The translations under genes and the position numbers were made by a program. A model generated the notes under the pieces. It worked only from the letters and a program-made list of their open reading frames with translations. It ran no database searches and was not told where the DNA came from. Shown one piece after another: positions 22,811 to 35,585 of a stretch of DNA of 64,000 bases; within the stretch, counting starts at the first letter, position 1; the number at the start of each line of letters is the position of its first letter. The stretch is from Nageia nagi (taxonomy: Eukaryota; Pinophyta), in contig JBITNC010000001.1 in assembly GCA_050084985.1 (NCBI GenBank), forward strand, positions 167,462,001-167,526,000, in the 5' to 3' direction.

Positions 22811-25800
22811 TGTCACAACCCACCTCAAGACACTGTTTGACCTCGAGTACCATCAAGGATTTGAATGAAATATGTTTGCATAATACTATTGTAATAACAA
22901 GTTTGATATGGGAATATGTATCATTTGTGACAATTTAATGCTAGCTTCGAGATGTTTTGACACAAGTCACAAAGTGGAGAAGTGACTCGATGGCCTTATG
23001 GACTAAAGGCGAATTGGTGATGGGAATAGAAGGGTAAGAGGAGGAAATGATTAGCATTGATTCACTGACATACTCTATGACCTTCGTATATCATGTAGGT
23101 GCATTTAGAATAATTGTTGTGATTGTTAATTACTTCATGAAAATATGTTTGTAAAAATGTATGCATTAACCTTACTCTATAGGATGAGGTAACCATCATA
23201 GGTCAAGGTGTGTTTTCTCTTGTTTTGTATTTTTAAAATTTGAATTTGAAATAGAGGAAAAAAGGGGATATACCTTTAGTTAAATTTAAAAATTATTTTT
23301 AAAGTTAGAAATATAAATTTAATGAGGTAAAAGTTGAATATGAGTGTCCATATTATTGCCACATAGGGCCAATAGTAAAAACACTATTAGATAGAGACTA
23401 AGGTCTCCTTGTGGTATTACATGATATTAATAGCTAAGGAAATAATAGAGTGATGACCCTACTTAATTTTGTATTTTATTGTTAGGTATGGATAAGAGTT
23501 GGCACTAAATTATCAATTAATGAAAAAGATTCCAAAGTACTAAATGCCATTACCATCATTTCCAACTTTAAGCAAACCTAACCAAAAATTATTGAGGGAG
23601 TGAGGAGACATCCATTTGGACACATTTGAGCCTCTTTAGTGATAAGTAAAGGAGTAGAGCATTGGAAAAATACTAACTACTTATCTATCTCTTGTTATTT
23701 TCATTTTGTTTTGGTTATTCTCAAGCTTGGATTATATGAAGAAAGGAAGTCTCCCTTTCCTCTCCAAATCAAGGTGCATTCTTTTGTATTTTTCTAATAT
23801 GTCTAGTTAAAGTAGTATTCTTTTGGTATTATTTCAAATATGTATGGTAGGATTCTTTGATAAAAGGTTGTGAAATAGTTAATGATAATGGCCTTGCTCT
23901 ATTTGAAATGACATGCTACCTAGTATATTTAATGTATTCATGTGATGGATGGTACTTTATGTTGCTTTTGAAAAGAGCATAATTTTATATAGAATATTTG
24001 TAATTTGTTGAGAAAGGTTTTATTTTAAACTTTATTGAATTATCACTCTTTTATATAATGGATTTGATAATGTCCCTATTGTATATGCCCATGAATTTTC
24101 TTTACAAACAATTTGAGTTTTTCCCTTAGATCTTCATCCATGCTACTTGATAGGTTTACGCATTCATTTGAAGAGTACATATACTGGCCTAAGCTTAGAA
24201 TCTGAGGGAAAAATTTTCTTGATTTGATTGTTATTTTTTTAGATCATGCATCCTTTCAATTTTGTGTTAATATGTTTATGTATTTTTCCCAATTTTGCAT
24301 GTATGAGTCCTCACAATCGTAGTCTTCAAAGAGAAACCATTTTTCCAACTATTTTCAATAGAATTCCAAATTTTTCCATGATAGCCATATCAAAGGTATG
24401 CTAGCAAAAATATTGTAGAGTCTGGTTCGACTCACCTTTTGATTCTACGTGCATCTTGTGATCTTTGTATTCTATAAGACTATGTTACTTACTCCTTTGT
24501 ATGTTGAATGTACCCTGTGAACTTTACAATCATGAAACTCTATAAAGCTTTTTTGGGACCAGTTGTAATTTGGGTATTTGAAGCCATGCTAAATACATTT
24601 AGATATCTTACCATTCCTTAAGAGCACTAGAAAAAGGCCCCTATATTGATTGAACTTATATACCCCCTACAAAAAAAATGTTAGTACATATCCTACTAAT
24701 ATTGTAGCAAATGAAAATTGGATAACTCTCATGTCTTATTTTCTATGAATGTATATGGATAGCAAGGAACTCACGAATCTTCCCTTACATGAGGAGAAAT
24801 CAACAATATTGAATGGACCCTTTTGCCTTGTTCTAAACCTCTCACCATATGAATCTGACTTTACTCTAAAGTTTGCATATCATGGAACTACTTCATGTTT
24901 AGGAACTTGTTAATCAAATTTATTTTTCCTTTCAAAATGTTTCCTTGTAGTTCTTTATAGAGTGTGAATGAACCATGCTAAAACAACCCCATCTTGCTAC
25001 CAGACCATACAAAGGAAAAACTAAAGCATGGTTAAAATTTGTCACTCATTGCATGTAGATTGTAAGAAATTAAAAAAAAACCCTCATGTGATCTCCATGC
25101 TTCATCCATGTATTATGTGGTCTTTTCCCTCTTTTAATTTTAATGACATCTTCAATTTATATTAATGGATTGAATATTTAATTTAAAGAGTGATTATAAG
25201 AATAGTTTTGTAAAGCATCGTCTCTTTTTTATGTTGACTATTATGGTAAACTTTAAGTCTTTATTTTATTACAAGTGTAAGAAATAAGATTGATAAATAA
25301 TAAAATCAAGTGTACTCAAATAAAAACATTACCAAAACAAAAAAAAAAGAGCATTAATATGTTGGTGGAATAAAGAAGAAGGGATATAATATTTATAATA
25401 TGTATGTTATACCATATAATAATAATAAAAAAAGTAAATTTAAGAAGTTAAAAATGAGTTGATATATTATGAACATAGTAATTAATGATAAGTGAATTTA
25501 TTATTAAGATGAATTTAATTATAAATTGTTCGACCAAGGAAGGGAGGTAGTCTGAAAATGACCTAAATTCCTCCCAAGGTCTCAAGTGAATGAATGCATT
25601 GCATTATGGTCATAAAATATAAGGGATGTTGATAAATGAAGTCACAAGGTATGTTCAATCTTCTTGTAATTGATCAATAACTTAGAAAAGTTTAATGAGG
25701 ATTATTTGGTATTCATCTCTTGTTAATATACTGAATGATGAATGAAAAATAAATGATCTTGCTTTCTTTTAATGAATAGCATTATGATTATTACATTGAT

Positions 25801-27055
25801 TAATGCTTTGATAAATAGGAGCAAGGATTAATACTTGTTATTGCATGATAAGTAGTGGTATTAGAAAATCGATCTAAATAGACTCCTAACGAAGTAGATG
25901 GATTAGATTATTAATCTCAAGAAATCCAAAATTATGCCAATAACTTAGAATCAACCTTAAATAAAGTTAAGGTTCCAAATGATAATTTGTGATCATTTAG
26001 GATACTTAGGGATCCTTGGAATCAAATTGGATATCAATGGGATCCCATGAGATAAATGGAATCATTCAGAATTCTTTTGGACGAATGTAAGAAAAATGAC
26101 GAAGAACCTTTGCCAAGTAAACCTACCTTACTAGGCGACAAACAAAAGGAATATTCTTTGCGTGAGGACCAAATAGAGCCGCACTACTTTTGTACCAGTT
26201 GTGGCTAGATCTTTCCTCTCAACTTGTTACTTATGTATTCAAAAGATCTTTTAAAAAGTGGATCCGTATACATGATACAATGCGTATGGGATAAACAAGA
26301 AAACATGTGACTTCCTAAGTAAGCTTGTAATTGAAACTTTTGACAAAAATGAATGGTGTTAAACCTTATAACTTATCTTATATCCATTTCACTATTTGAA
26401 AACATTAGTTTATGGTCAGTAGGACATAGGTGGTTCTTTCTGTCAACACATTTTAAAATAGATTAGACTAAAGAACCACTTGAGGATATTGTTTAATATC
26501 CATGGCTCCCCATGTTATGGGCATGGAGATGTCGAACCACATGGTTGGACTAGCCGATAGTTATGGGTAGGTTAGTATTCATATCCTCCGACAGAAAAAC
26601 TACTATTACTGGGTGAGGGTAACTAGTAGTCATATCACTTGCAATTAGCAGATAAGGGTATGATGGTTGTTCCATAGGCAATGCTACTCGCTTATAAAGA
26701 AGCTTGCTTAGGACAAGTTAATTGGTCTTATGAAACGGAGAGTTATCATCAGGAGACGATGACTAACTTAGTGGAAGTGCTATCTCTCAGTTGTTATGGG
26801 CCTCGAATAGAAAACCACTACACCGTAATCAGAAAGCCTATTGCACATGAGATGTGGAATAAAAATGGTGAGATTACTTTTGAGGTGTCTTTTCAACAGG
26901 ATGAATGTTGAAAAGTGAACACTAGAAAAATTTATCATATCAAACTCATGTGAGATGGCCTGGTTCATTTCTAGATCATTCAAGTGTTACATTTATAAAA
27001 AAATTAAGTTAAACATTTAGAGCTTTGATTGATGATAATTAGTGGATGCATTACA
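22811..27055. mobile_element. 4.2 kb TG...CA insertion, possible giant solo LTR
   Basis: Comparison with block B delimits an insert that begins TGTCACAACCC, ends GCATTACA and is flanked by a 5 bp duplication. TGT...ACA ends with a 5 bp target duplication are the mark of LTR retroelements. I could not find a pair of LTRs inside it: the first bases do not recur farther right. There is no gag-pol motif. The simplest reading is a very long solo LTR left by LTR-LTR recombination; a non-autonomous element with short or diverged LTRs is possible. A TGGTATTAGA match near 25873 resembles a mutated primer-binding site but lacks an LTR edge before it. The short frame at 26681-26911 matches nothing I know. 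Confidence 0.7.
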
Positions 27056-27060
27056 AGAAT
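27056..27060 (+). repeat. Target-site duplication, right (agaat)
   Basis: Second copy of the 5 bp duplication for the 4.2 kb insertion. Confidence 0.85.
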
Positions 27061-27325
27061 GCATGCATTAATTTGAGAAGATATATACTCTAAACAGATT
27101 TTTCCATGTTCTATAGCTCCACTTAGCATGCATAAGCTTAGCTCTTGGAATTAGAGCATACGATCATTAATTCTACCCTTGCCAGAAAGCACGTACAAAC
27201 CATTCAAAACCATTCAACTATTTACATTACATTATTCTCATCTTACAAGGAATGCATTCTACGAGACAAATAAACCACTCTATGAAATTCAACACACTTT
27301 CCTTCTCGTAAGCACCAAATTGGAT

Positions 27326-27542
27326 CTAAGAGAAGCATGAGCCCTCGTTTATGAGGACTACAGCAGGCTTGGAATCCTCCTGTTGCATAATCATGGGCTT
27401 CGCAAAGTAGTATATTGGTATTCTGGGGCATTCATGGTTGTGAATACCCTCATAGCTTGTAATCACCAACTCCGCATCGTTGTTATCACGTTCTACTCTT
27501 TTCTTAACACCACACTCCCCCTCAGAACACCTGTAATAGCTC
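27326..27542 (-). CDS. WRKY copy A exon 3 (zinc finger and C-terminus)
   Basis: This 217-base exon follows acceptor 'gtttcag'. It encodes SYYRCSEGECGVKKRVERD, the HNH ligands and a 35-residue tail ending EGSCFS before a TAG stop. The base run cccct at 27518-27522 is the unoccupied site where copia inserted in copy B. Confidence 0.87.
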
Positions 27543-28242
27543 CTGAAACGAACCAAAACGTATACAAGACTTCAGAAATCGTGACAAATCTGTCATTTTC
27601 TATGAAAAGAAAAAGAAGGCTAGATATTTCCAAAGATGTAGTTAGGGATCAAAGAGTCCAGATCAAATGATGATAGTGCGTGCAAACAAAACCTAGGTTG
27701 AGAGCTGTTCTTAATGTATTTTTTCCCGTATTTCCTCCATTTGTAGCCGTCATCCAAATTCTCTGTCTCCGATCTTGTTATGAAAATATGTACCGGTCTT
27801 TCCTCTGGTACTCTCTTCCTCTTTTTCTGCTTGCTATGGGAGAGAATGTGCATAACAATCACTTCAATGGAAATAAAAAACAGAAGAACCAGCCCATGAA
27901 ATAATGTTTTGGAGCCTGCTCCAACTTTGGTAAAAAAAAAGTACCATAAAATCCGATCTAGGAAGTTTCAAATATGCAGTAAAGAAATGAATAAAGACAA
28001 AAACAGATTACAGAAATTGCCATTTATACTTACATGATCTCTGTATTGCCAGAAGTGTTGCTCCACGTTTGATTAGATTGTTGCTGCTCCGACCGAACAT
28101 GCAAATGTTGTCCCTCTGATCTTCCCTCCTTTATGGCTTCATTCTTGTCTGCTATGAGAACATTATTATTGTCCATCTGGTTAGTCAGAAGGCTATCAAA
28201 ACAGTTATGGTGGGAGTAAGGGCTAAATTCCAATAGACCCAT
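27326..28242 (-). CDS. WRKY transcription factor, group IIc, WRKY50/51-like (copy A, intact)
   Basis: Three exons on the minus strand, 28242-28034, 27833-27693 and 27542-27326, join in frame into 567 bases encoding 188 residues. Introns have GT...AG ends (donor gtaagt after exon 1). The second intron splits the arginine codon after QP, the conserved position in WRKY domains. The domain reads DDGYKWRKYGKKYIKNSS at about residues 97-114 and has a zinc finger C122-x4-C127-x23-H151-x-H153. The WRKYGKK variant and the 188-residue length fit the WRKY50/51 subgroup, nuclear factors that bind W-box-like DNA and in Arabidopsis act in salicylate-jasmonate defence signalling. A basic run KQKKRKR (71-77) could be a nuclear signal. 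The N-terminus is Gln/Ser/Asn-rich. The start is the first ATG and is conserved in the duplicate. Expression is unknown. Confidence 0.88.
27693..27833 (-). CDS. WRKY copy A exon 2 (WRKYGKK half of domain)
   Basis: This 141-base exon follows acceptor 'cccatag' and ends with AG of the split arginine codon before donor 'gttttg'. It encodes the basic stretch and the DNA-contacting WRKYGKK strand. Confidence 0.87.
28034..28242 (-). CDS. WRKY copy A exon 1
   Basis: It codes residues 1-69 plus two bases of codon 70. It ends before donor gtaagt (complement of 28028-28033). The sequence is polar and has no known domain, but 63 of its 70 residue positions match the duplicate. Confidence 0.85.
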
Positions 28243-28350
28243 CTAAGAAAAGGAGACGTTGAATCTATGAAACAAGCCTAATAACAACAATTCCTAGGCA
28301 ATCTTTGTTTTGACACAAAACTCAATGTTGTCACAAGAGTTGGAGAAGGG

Positions 28351-28360
28351 TGTATAAATA
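28351..28360 (-). promoter_or_regulatory. Candidate TATA box of WRKY copy A
   Basis: The minus strand reads tatttataca about 110-120 bases before the ATG. The same sequence is kept upstream of copy B (near 55566). A TTTGAC core lies at 28309-28314 on the plus strand, but its next base does not complete a W-box. This is a weak call without transcript data. Confidence 0.3.
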
Positions 28361-28795
28361 ACAAAATCCGAAGCCGCCACCGTTTCCTCATTCGCTTCTG
28401 GATGTTTCAATGTGAAAGATTGAGATTGTTCACGCGGTATTCAAATTTTAAGAGGACAACGCCTTTGCCTTCTTGGGTACAACGTTTTAGACTCTATACC
28501 GCACCAAAAGTAATACTTCAAATATTTTATTCAATTTCTCCTTTTTCCGTCAACTAAATATAATCAAATATTTGCTCACGGTATTTGTTCAAAACTAGTC
28601 TTAATCTTGGTCGGTAAAAGCTTGACAATGGTGGTCCGTAAAGCACTCTTAATAGAATCTTCAATAATTACAATGTGAGACAGCTTAGAAAACCTTAAAC
28701 TTCATTTGATGGTGCTTGGATTTCATGTTCATGTGGATGCGAAGGTCATGTCTTTCATGTTAATGTCCACACTTCGTATGCTTCAAGGCAGTTTT

Positions 28796-29310
28796 TTTAT
28801 ATATGTTTATTCATATTGTTTTAATAATTTAAAAAAATAAAAATTAGCAATTGCAACTTTGTGTAATGGGTATGTTTAATGTAAATTTGTTGAAGGTGAA
28901 TCGAGGTGGGTGCTATCTTGTTTTATATTGGTGATAGATATTTTAGTTTTATTTAAAAAGTGAATGGAAAAATTAATAATTTGAAGTTGAAAATATTTAC
29001 TTAGTAAGTCTTCATAATTTGTTAAGAAAGTGAATGATTAATAATTTGTTCATGTAAATATATAACATTTGCTATATTTAGTTTTATTGTTTTAAAATTT
29101 ATGTATTTGAATTTGAATAGAAACATTATTATTGGTATATTTATTAGATTATAAAATTTTGCAATTATTTAATTTTGTTTATCATATAATTGATCTAAAA
29201 AAATGGATCAATAAAGCAATAACAAAACTTTCATAACCTTGTCATGGTCAAAAAAATGATTGTCATAATTAAAAAATCTTTACTATGAGTAGGAAGAAAA
29301 CACCTACTTT
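28796..29310. other. AT-rich spacer, nothing recognised
   Basis: Homology with block B ends near 28795. Up to the start of the minisatellite the sequence is A/T-rich without frames or repeats that I can define. Confidence 0.5.
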
Positions 29311-32300
29311 GATAGGATAAATTGCATGTTAATCTCATCATCTTCGTGACACAACATCTAGTATTGAAGACACTTATTGGACAACAACAAATTGCATGTT
29401 GATATGATCTTCATGGTGCAGCATCCAGTATTGCAAACCCTTGTTGGAGCATGACAAACTACATGTTGACATCATTATCTTCACGATATGACATGCAATA
29501 TTGAAGACCCTTGCTAGAGTATGATAAATTATAAGCTAACATCATCATCTTCATGGTAAACTCCATGTTGATGTCATTATTTTTACAATGTAGTGTGTAG
29601 TATTGAAGGCCCTTGATGGAGCATGAAAAATTGTATGTTGATGTAATAGTCTTCACCGTAAACTGCATGTTAATGTCATCATCTTCATGGAACGACATGT
29701 AATATTAAAGACATTTACTAGAGCATGACAAAATCATGTTGATATCATTGTCTTCATAGTATGGCATGTAATATTGAAGACCCTTACTAGAGCATGACAA
29801 ACTAATGCTAACATCATCATCTTTGTGATATAGTGCATATTATTAAAGACCCTTGTCAGAGTGTGATAAACTACATGTTGATGTATTCATCTTCATGGTA
29901 AACTCCATACTGATATCATAGTCTTCACTGTGCGGTATCCAATATTGATACCCTTGTTAGAGCATTGTAAAATCATGCCCACATCACCATCTTTAAGATA
30001 TAGTGTGCATTATTGAAGACCCTTATTGGAGCATGATAAACTACATGTTGACATCATCATCTTCATGATAAACTCCATGTTGATGTCATCATCTTAGTGG
30101 CATGATATGTAATATTGAAGACCCTTCCCGAAGCATAATAAACTACATACTGATATCATCATCTTTGTGGTATGGCATGTAGTATTGATGATCCTTTCTA
30201 GAGCATGAAAAATTATATGATGATACCACCATCTTCATAGTACAACATTCAATATTGAAGACCCTTGATGAAGTATGAAAAACTCATGTTGAGATCATCA
30301 TCTTCATGATCAACTAATGCTGAAGTGATCATATTCAAGGCATAGTGTTCAATATTGAAAATCCTTCCCAGAGTATGGAAAACTACATGATAATATCATC
30401 ATCTTCATGGAAAATTGCATGTTAATATCATCATCTTCATGACATAGCATGCAATATTGAAGACCCTTGTTGAAGCATGACAAACTCATGTTTATGTCAT
30501 TCTCTTTATGGTAAATTACATGCTAATTTCATGATCTTCACTATGTAATGTCCAGTATTGAATACCTTTATTTGAGTATGGCAATCTCATGTTGATGGCA
30601 TTACCTTCATGGTATGAAATGTAGTAGTGAAGACCCTTACTAGAGTACAATAAATTGCATGCTAACATCATCTTCTTTATAGTGTGATATCAAAGATTGA
30701 ATATCCTTATTATGGCATAGCAAACTGCATGCTAATATTATTATCTTTCTAACATGATGTGCAGTATTGAAGATCCTTACCGAAGCAAATGCATGATGAC
30801 ATCATCATCTTCACAAAAAACTACTTGTTGATGTTATCATCTTTACGATGTAGATTCCATTATTGAAGACCATTTTTAGAGTGCAACAAACTCATGCTCA
30901 TATTTTATCTTCATGGTGTAGTATGTAGTATTGAAGATATTTATCAAAGCATGGTAAACTACATGCTAATATCATTGTCTTCATGAAAAAATTCATGTTC
31001 ATATCATCATCTTTGTTGTATAACATCTACTTTTGAATATCCTTCCTAAAGCATGAAACAAACTACATGTTGATGTCATTATTATCATGATGCGATGTGC
31101 AGTATTAAATACCTTTACCAAAATGTAGTAAAATAAATATTGATATCATCATCTTTGTGGTGTAGTGTATAGTATTGAAAGCCATTATCAAAGCATGACA
31201 AACTCATCCTAATATCATCATTTTCATAATAAATTCCATGATGGCATCATCATCTTCATGATGTGATGTCCAATAATGAATACCCTTATCGAAGTACAAT
31301 AAACTCATGTTGATATCATTTTATTCATAGCATACCATGTAGTATTGAAGAATCTTACTAGAACATGGTAAAATGCATGTTGATATTATCATCTTCATGG
31401 TAAAATCCATTTTGACATCATTGCCTTCACTATGTGGTGTATAGTATTGAAGATCCTTCCTAGAGTATGGAAAACTACATGTTGATGTCATCACCTCCAA
31501 AACAAAATATTTAGTATTTAAGAGCCTTGTCAAAAAGTGATAAATTGCATGCTAACATCATCTTCATGGTGCAATATGTAGTAATGAATACCCTTATCCA
31601 AGAAAGATAAAATACATGTTGATGTCATTATCTTCATAGTACAATGTGCAATATTGAAGAACCTTACTATAGTATGACAAACTCATGTTGACATCTTTAT
31701 CTTTGCAACATGGCATGCAGTATTGAAGATCCTTACTAGAGTATGGAAAACTACATGGTAACATCATCATCTTCGATGTAGGGTATGCAATATTGAAGAC
31801 ACTTACTAGAGCATGGTAAACTCATGATGATATCATTATCTTCATGTAAAATCCATGTTTATATCATCATATTTACAATGGGGCTTCTAGTATTAAAAAT
31901 CCTTACTAGATTATGATAAAATACATGTTAACATCATCATCTTCATTAAAAAATCCATGTTGATGTCATCATCTTTGCAACATGATGTCTAGTATTGAAT
32001 ATCTTTCTCAAAATATAGAAAATTAAATATAGAAAATTATATGTTAACATCATCATCTTCATATCATGGTGTACAATATTGAAGACCATTGTTGGAGCAT
32101 GATAAAGTCGTACTGATATCATCATCTTCATAGCAAATTGTATGTTGATTTCATCATCTTCATGATGTGGTATTCAATATTGAAGAGCCTTATCCGAACA
32201 TGGTAAACTCATGTTGATTTCATCATCTTTATCATGCAATGAGCAATATTGAATACCCTTTTCTTAATATAAAAAATTATATGCTAATATCATCATTTTC

Positions 32301-32794
32301 ATAATAAAATCCATTTTGATATCATCATCTTCATGACATATCATCTAAAATTGAGGATACTTCCTAAAGTGTAGCAAACTACAAGCTTCATCTTCATAGC
32401 ATGATGTACAGTATTGAAGACCCTTGTTAGAACATCACAAATAACATATTGATGTCATCATTTTTACAACATAGTGTATAGTATTTAATACCATTACCAG
32501 AATGTGATAAACTACATGCTAACATCATTATCTTCATGGTGTGGCATACAATAATTAATATCCTTAATAGAGAATGAAAAATTGCATATTGATGATATCA
32601 TATTTATAGTGTAATGTACAATATTAAAGATACTTTTCAAAGTACAACAAACTTATGTTGATGTCATCATCTTTTTGGGGTGGCATATAGTATTGAAGAC
32701 CTTTTCTAGAGAATAATAACCTCCATGTTAATGTCATCATCTTCACAATACAATGTCAAGTATTGAAGATCCTTACCTAAGTATGGTAAAATCT

Positions 32795-32935
32795 ATTCTA
32801 ATGAAAAACTTATAGGGATCTTCTAAATTTGATGTTGAATTTAATTATGTGATTTAAATTACTAATGTAACTTATTTACATTGTTTCAATCTCAATTTAT
32901 TTCAAATATGAGATTTAAATTACTAATATTCAGCA
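32795..32935 (+). repeat. Non-satellite spacer, copy 1
   Basis: About 140 bp ('gatttaaattactaatgtaa' and neighbours) interrupts the array. It recurs at 35440-35585 and in a shorter form at 36085-36220. Confidence 0.8.
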
Positions 32936-33379
32936 TAACAAACTACTTGTTGATATCATCATCTTTGTAGCATGATATGTAGTATTGAATATCCTTATTA
33001 GAGCATGGAAAACTACATTCTAACATCATTGTATTCATAATATGGCATACAATATTGAAGACCCTTACCATAGTGTGATAAACTATATGTTCACATCATC
33101 ATCCTCACAGTACAGCATGTAGTATTGAAGACCCTTTTTGGACTACAGTAAACTACATGTTTACATCATCCATTTTGTAGTACAACATACAATATTGAAA
33201 ATACTTACTAGAGCAAAGTAAACTCCATGTTGACATTATCATTTTTATGACATGGCATACAATATTGAATACCCTTACTAGAACATGACAAATTGCATGC
33301 TAACATCACTTCACAGTGTGACGTATAATATTGAAGATCCTTGTTCAAATATGGTAACTCATGTTGATATCATCATCTT

Positions 33380-33830
33380 TTATCATTTTTTGTATGATTT
33401 TCAAATTTACTTTATGAACATTTATGAACTTCTAATTAATCATGGATAAATATTTTTCCTATAAAGAATATGTTTATCTTTGTTGGTCAAGGAAGAATCA
33501 AGTTGGATTATCGTATGCAATGAAAGATAGTAAGATGTGGGGATGGATATCCTTGCTTCATAGAAGTTACTTTTCTAGATTCCATTTATCAGAACCTATT
33601 GTAACACATCAAAGAGAGCATGATTTTATACCTTAACTAGATTTAGCTATGATCATCAAATATAATATGATATATGCCTATAATTAGTCCTCAATATTGA
33701 ACACTTTGCATTTATGATGGGCTCAACTACAACCCTATGCTTTCTTTCAAGTCATATAAATTAGTGGTTAATCATATATTTTTTTGAAACAAAACTATAT
33801 ATAGAGGTATCTTTGTTTCGTTAATGATTG
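33380..33830. other. Unique-looking insert within the minisatellite
   Basis: Satellite units stop here. The left edge, 'atcattttttgtatg' followed by 'ttttcaaatttact', recurs at about 36978 beside the L1 relic. The short frame 33442-33636 has no known motif. Confidence 0.55.
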
Positions 33831-35439
33831 AAGATCCTTATAGAAAATTACATGATGATATCATCATCTTTATGACATGATGTACAGTATTGAAGACCCA
33901 AAATAGAGCATGATAAACTCAAGTTACATCATCATCTTCATGGTAAATTACATGTTGATGTCATCATCTTTATGATGCAACTTCTAGTATTATGGAGCAT
34001 GAAAAACTCATTTTGATATCGTTATCTTCATAGTACAACATGAAATATTGAATACACTTTTCAAAGTGTGGTAAACTAAATGTTAATATCATTATCTTCA
34101 TGATAAATGCCATGTTGATATCATCATCTTCATATAACAACATCTAGTATTAAGGATCCTTCCTAGGGCATGGAAAATAACATGTTGATGTAATCATCTG
34201 TGATATGGTATGCAGTACTGAATATTCTTTCCTAATTATAGAAAATTATATGTTGGTATCATCATATTCATTGCATGGTGTATAGTATTGAATACCATTT
34301 CTAAAGCATGATAAAATCATACTAACAACATCATCTTCATAGTAAACTACATGGTGACATCATCATCTGCATGATGTGATATCTAGTATTGAAGATCCTT
34401 ACTGAAGTGTAAAATGTTCATGTTGATTTTATCATATTCATAGCATGGCATGCAATAATAAATAACCTTACCAGAGTGTGGTAAATTGCATGTTGACTTC
34501 ATCATCTTCATAGCAAAATTCTTGCTAGAATCATCATCTTCATGGTGCAACATCCATTATTAAAGATCCCTCTTAAAGTATAAAAAACTACATATTGACA
34601 TCATCATATTTATGATATGGTATGCAGTATTAAAGATCCTTATTGAAGCATGATAATATGCTTGTTGATATCATTATATTCATAATATGATTTTTAATAT
34701 TGAAAACTCTTATCAAAGCATAGTAAACTACATGTTGATGGAATCACCTTCATGATATGGTATACAATATTGAATACCCTTTTTAAAGCATGATAAAATG
34801 CATGTTGACATCATCATCTTCATGATCCAACATACAATATTGAAGACCATTATCAAAGTGTGGAAAAATCATATTAACATCATCATCTTCATAGCATGGT
34901 ATGCAATATTGAAGACCCTTACTAGAGTATGATAAACTACATGTTAACATAATTATCTTTGCATTAATATATGCAATGTTGTAGATCCTTATTATATAAT
35001 GGTAAAATCCATGTTGATATCATTATTTTTGCAATATGGTGTGCAATATTGAAGATCCTTACCATAACATAACAAACTCATACTAACATCATCATCTTTT
35101 TGGCAAACTACATGTTAACATCATTATCTTCGTAACATGAATTTTAGTATTGAATATCCTTGTGAGAGAATGAAAAAATTCATGTTAATATCATCATCTT
35201 CATGATAAATTCCATGCTAACCAACTACATACTAATGATATCATCTTTGTAGTGTAGCATACAATATTGAAGATACTTATCAAAGTGCAACAAACTCATG
35301 TTGATGTCATAATATTTATAGGGTTGCACATAGTATTGAATACCTTTTCCATAGAACAATAAACTCCATGTTGATGTCATTATCTTCTCAATGTAATATC
35401 CAATTTTAAAGATCCTTACTTGAGTATGGAAAAATGTAT

Positions 35440-35585
35440 ATTGACAAAAAACCTTATAGGTATCTTCTTAATCTAATGTTGAGTTCAATTATGTGATTTA
35501 AATTACTGATGTAACTTATTAACATTATTTTAATCTCAATTGTATTCAAATATGATATTTAAATTATTGATATTCAACATAACAA
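35440..35585 (+). repeat. Non-satellite spacer, copy 2
   Basis: It matches the spacer at 32795-32935 and has matching satellite units on both sides, so a ~2.65 kb stretch of array was duplicated as a block. Confidence 0.8.

Larger units (their letters stand above)
10031..28795 (+). repeat. Segmental duplication block A (18.8 kb, with three later insertions)
   Basis: This block is collinear and in the same orientation with 40990-55935. Shared landmarks run from 'gccctctaaag' (10034 / ~41017) through the modules to the WRKY gene and ~550 bp beyond its start codon ('catgttaatgtccacac', ~28756 / ~55886). Three insertions, 13586-18418, 19060-21003 and 22811-27055, are absent from block B, where unoccupied target sites remain. 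Without them A is ~7.7 kb. A also lacks about 1.1 kb present in B (42760-43890). Confidence 0.85.

Noticed and set aside
25873-25884. TGGTATTAGA as primer-binding site of the 4.2 kb insert
   Set aside because: There is one mismatch in the core, no LTR edge ends just before it, and no second LTR copy was found, so it is not usable as an orientation signal.
26681-26911. 76-codon frame with a Gln/Glu-rich end as a possible host gene
   Set aside because: It lies wholly inside the 4.2 kb mobile insert and shows no motif or splice context.
27383-27904. Plus-strand frames opposite the WRKY exons (27383-27670, 27680-27904)
   Set aside because: They are antisense shadows of the WRKY exons and intron, with no features of their own.
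29459-32131. Minus-strand open frames with repeated peptides in the minisatellite (29459-29698, 31321-31533, 31946-32131)
   Set aside because: The repeat step (~70 bp) is not a multiple of three and the frames are short and scattered, so they look like by-products of the repeat.
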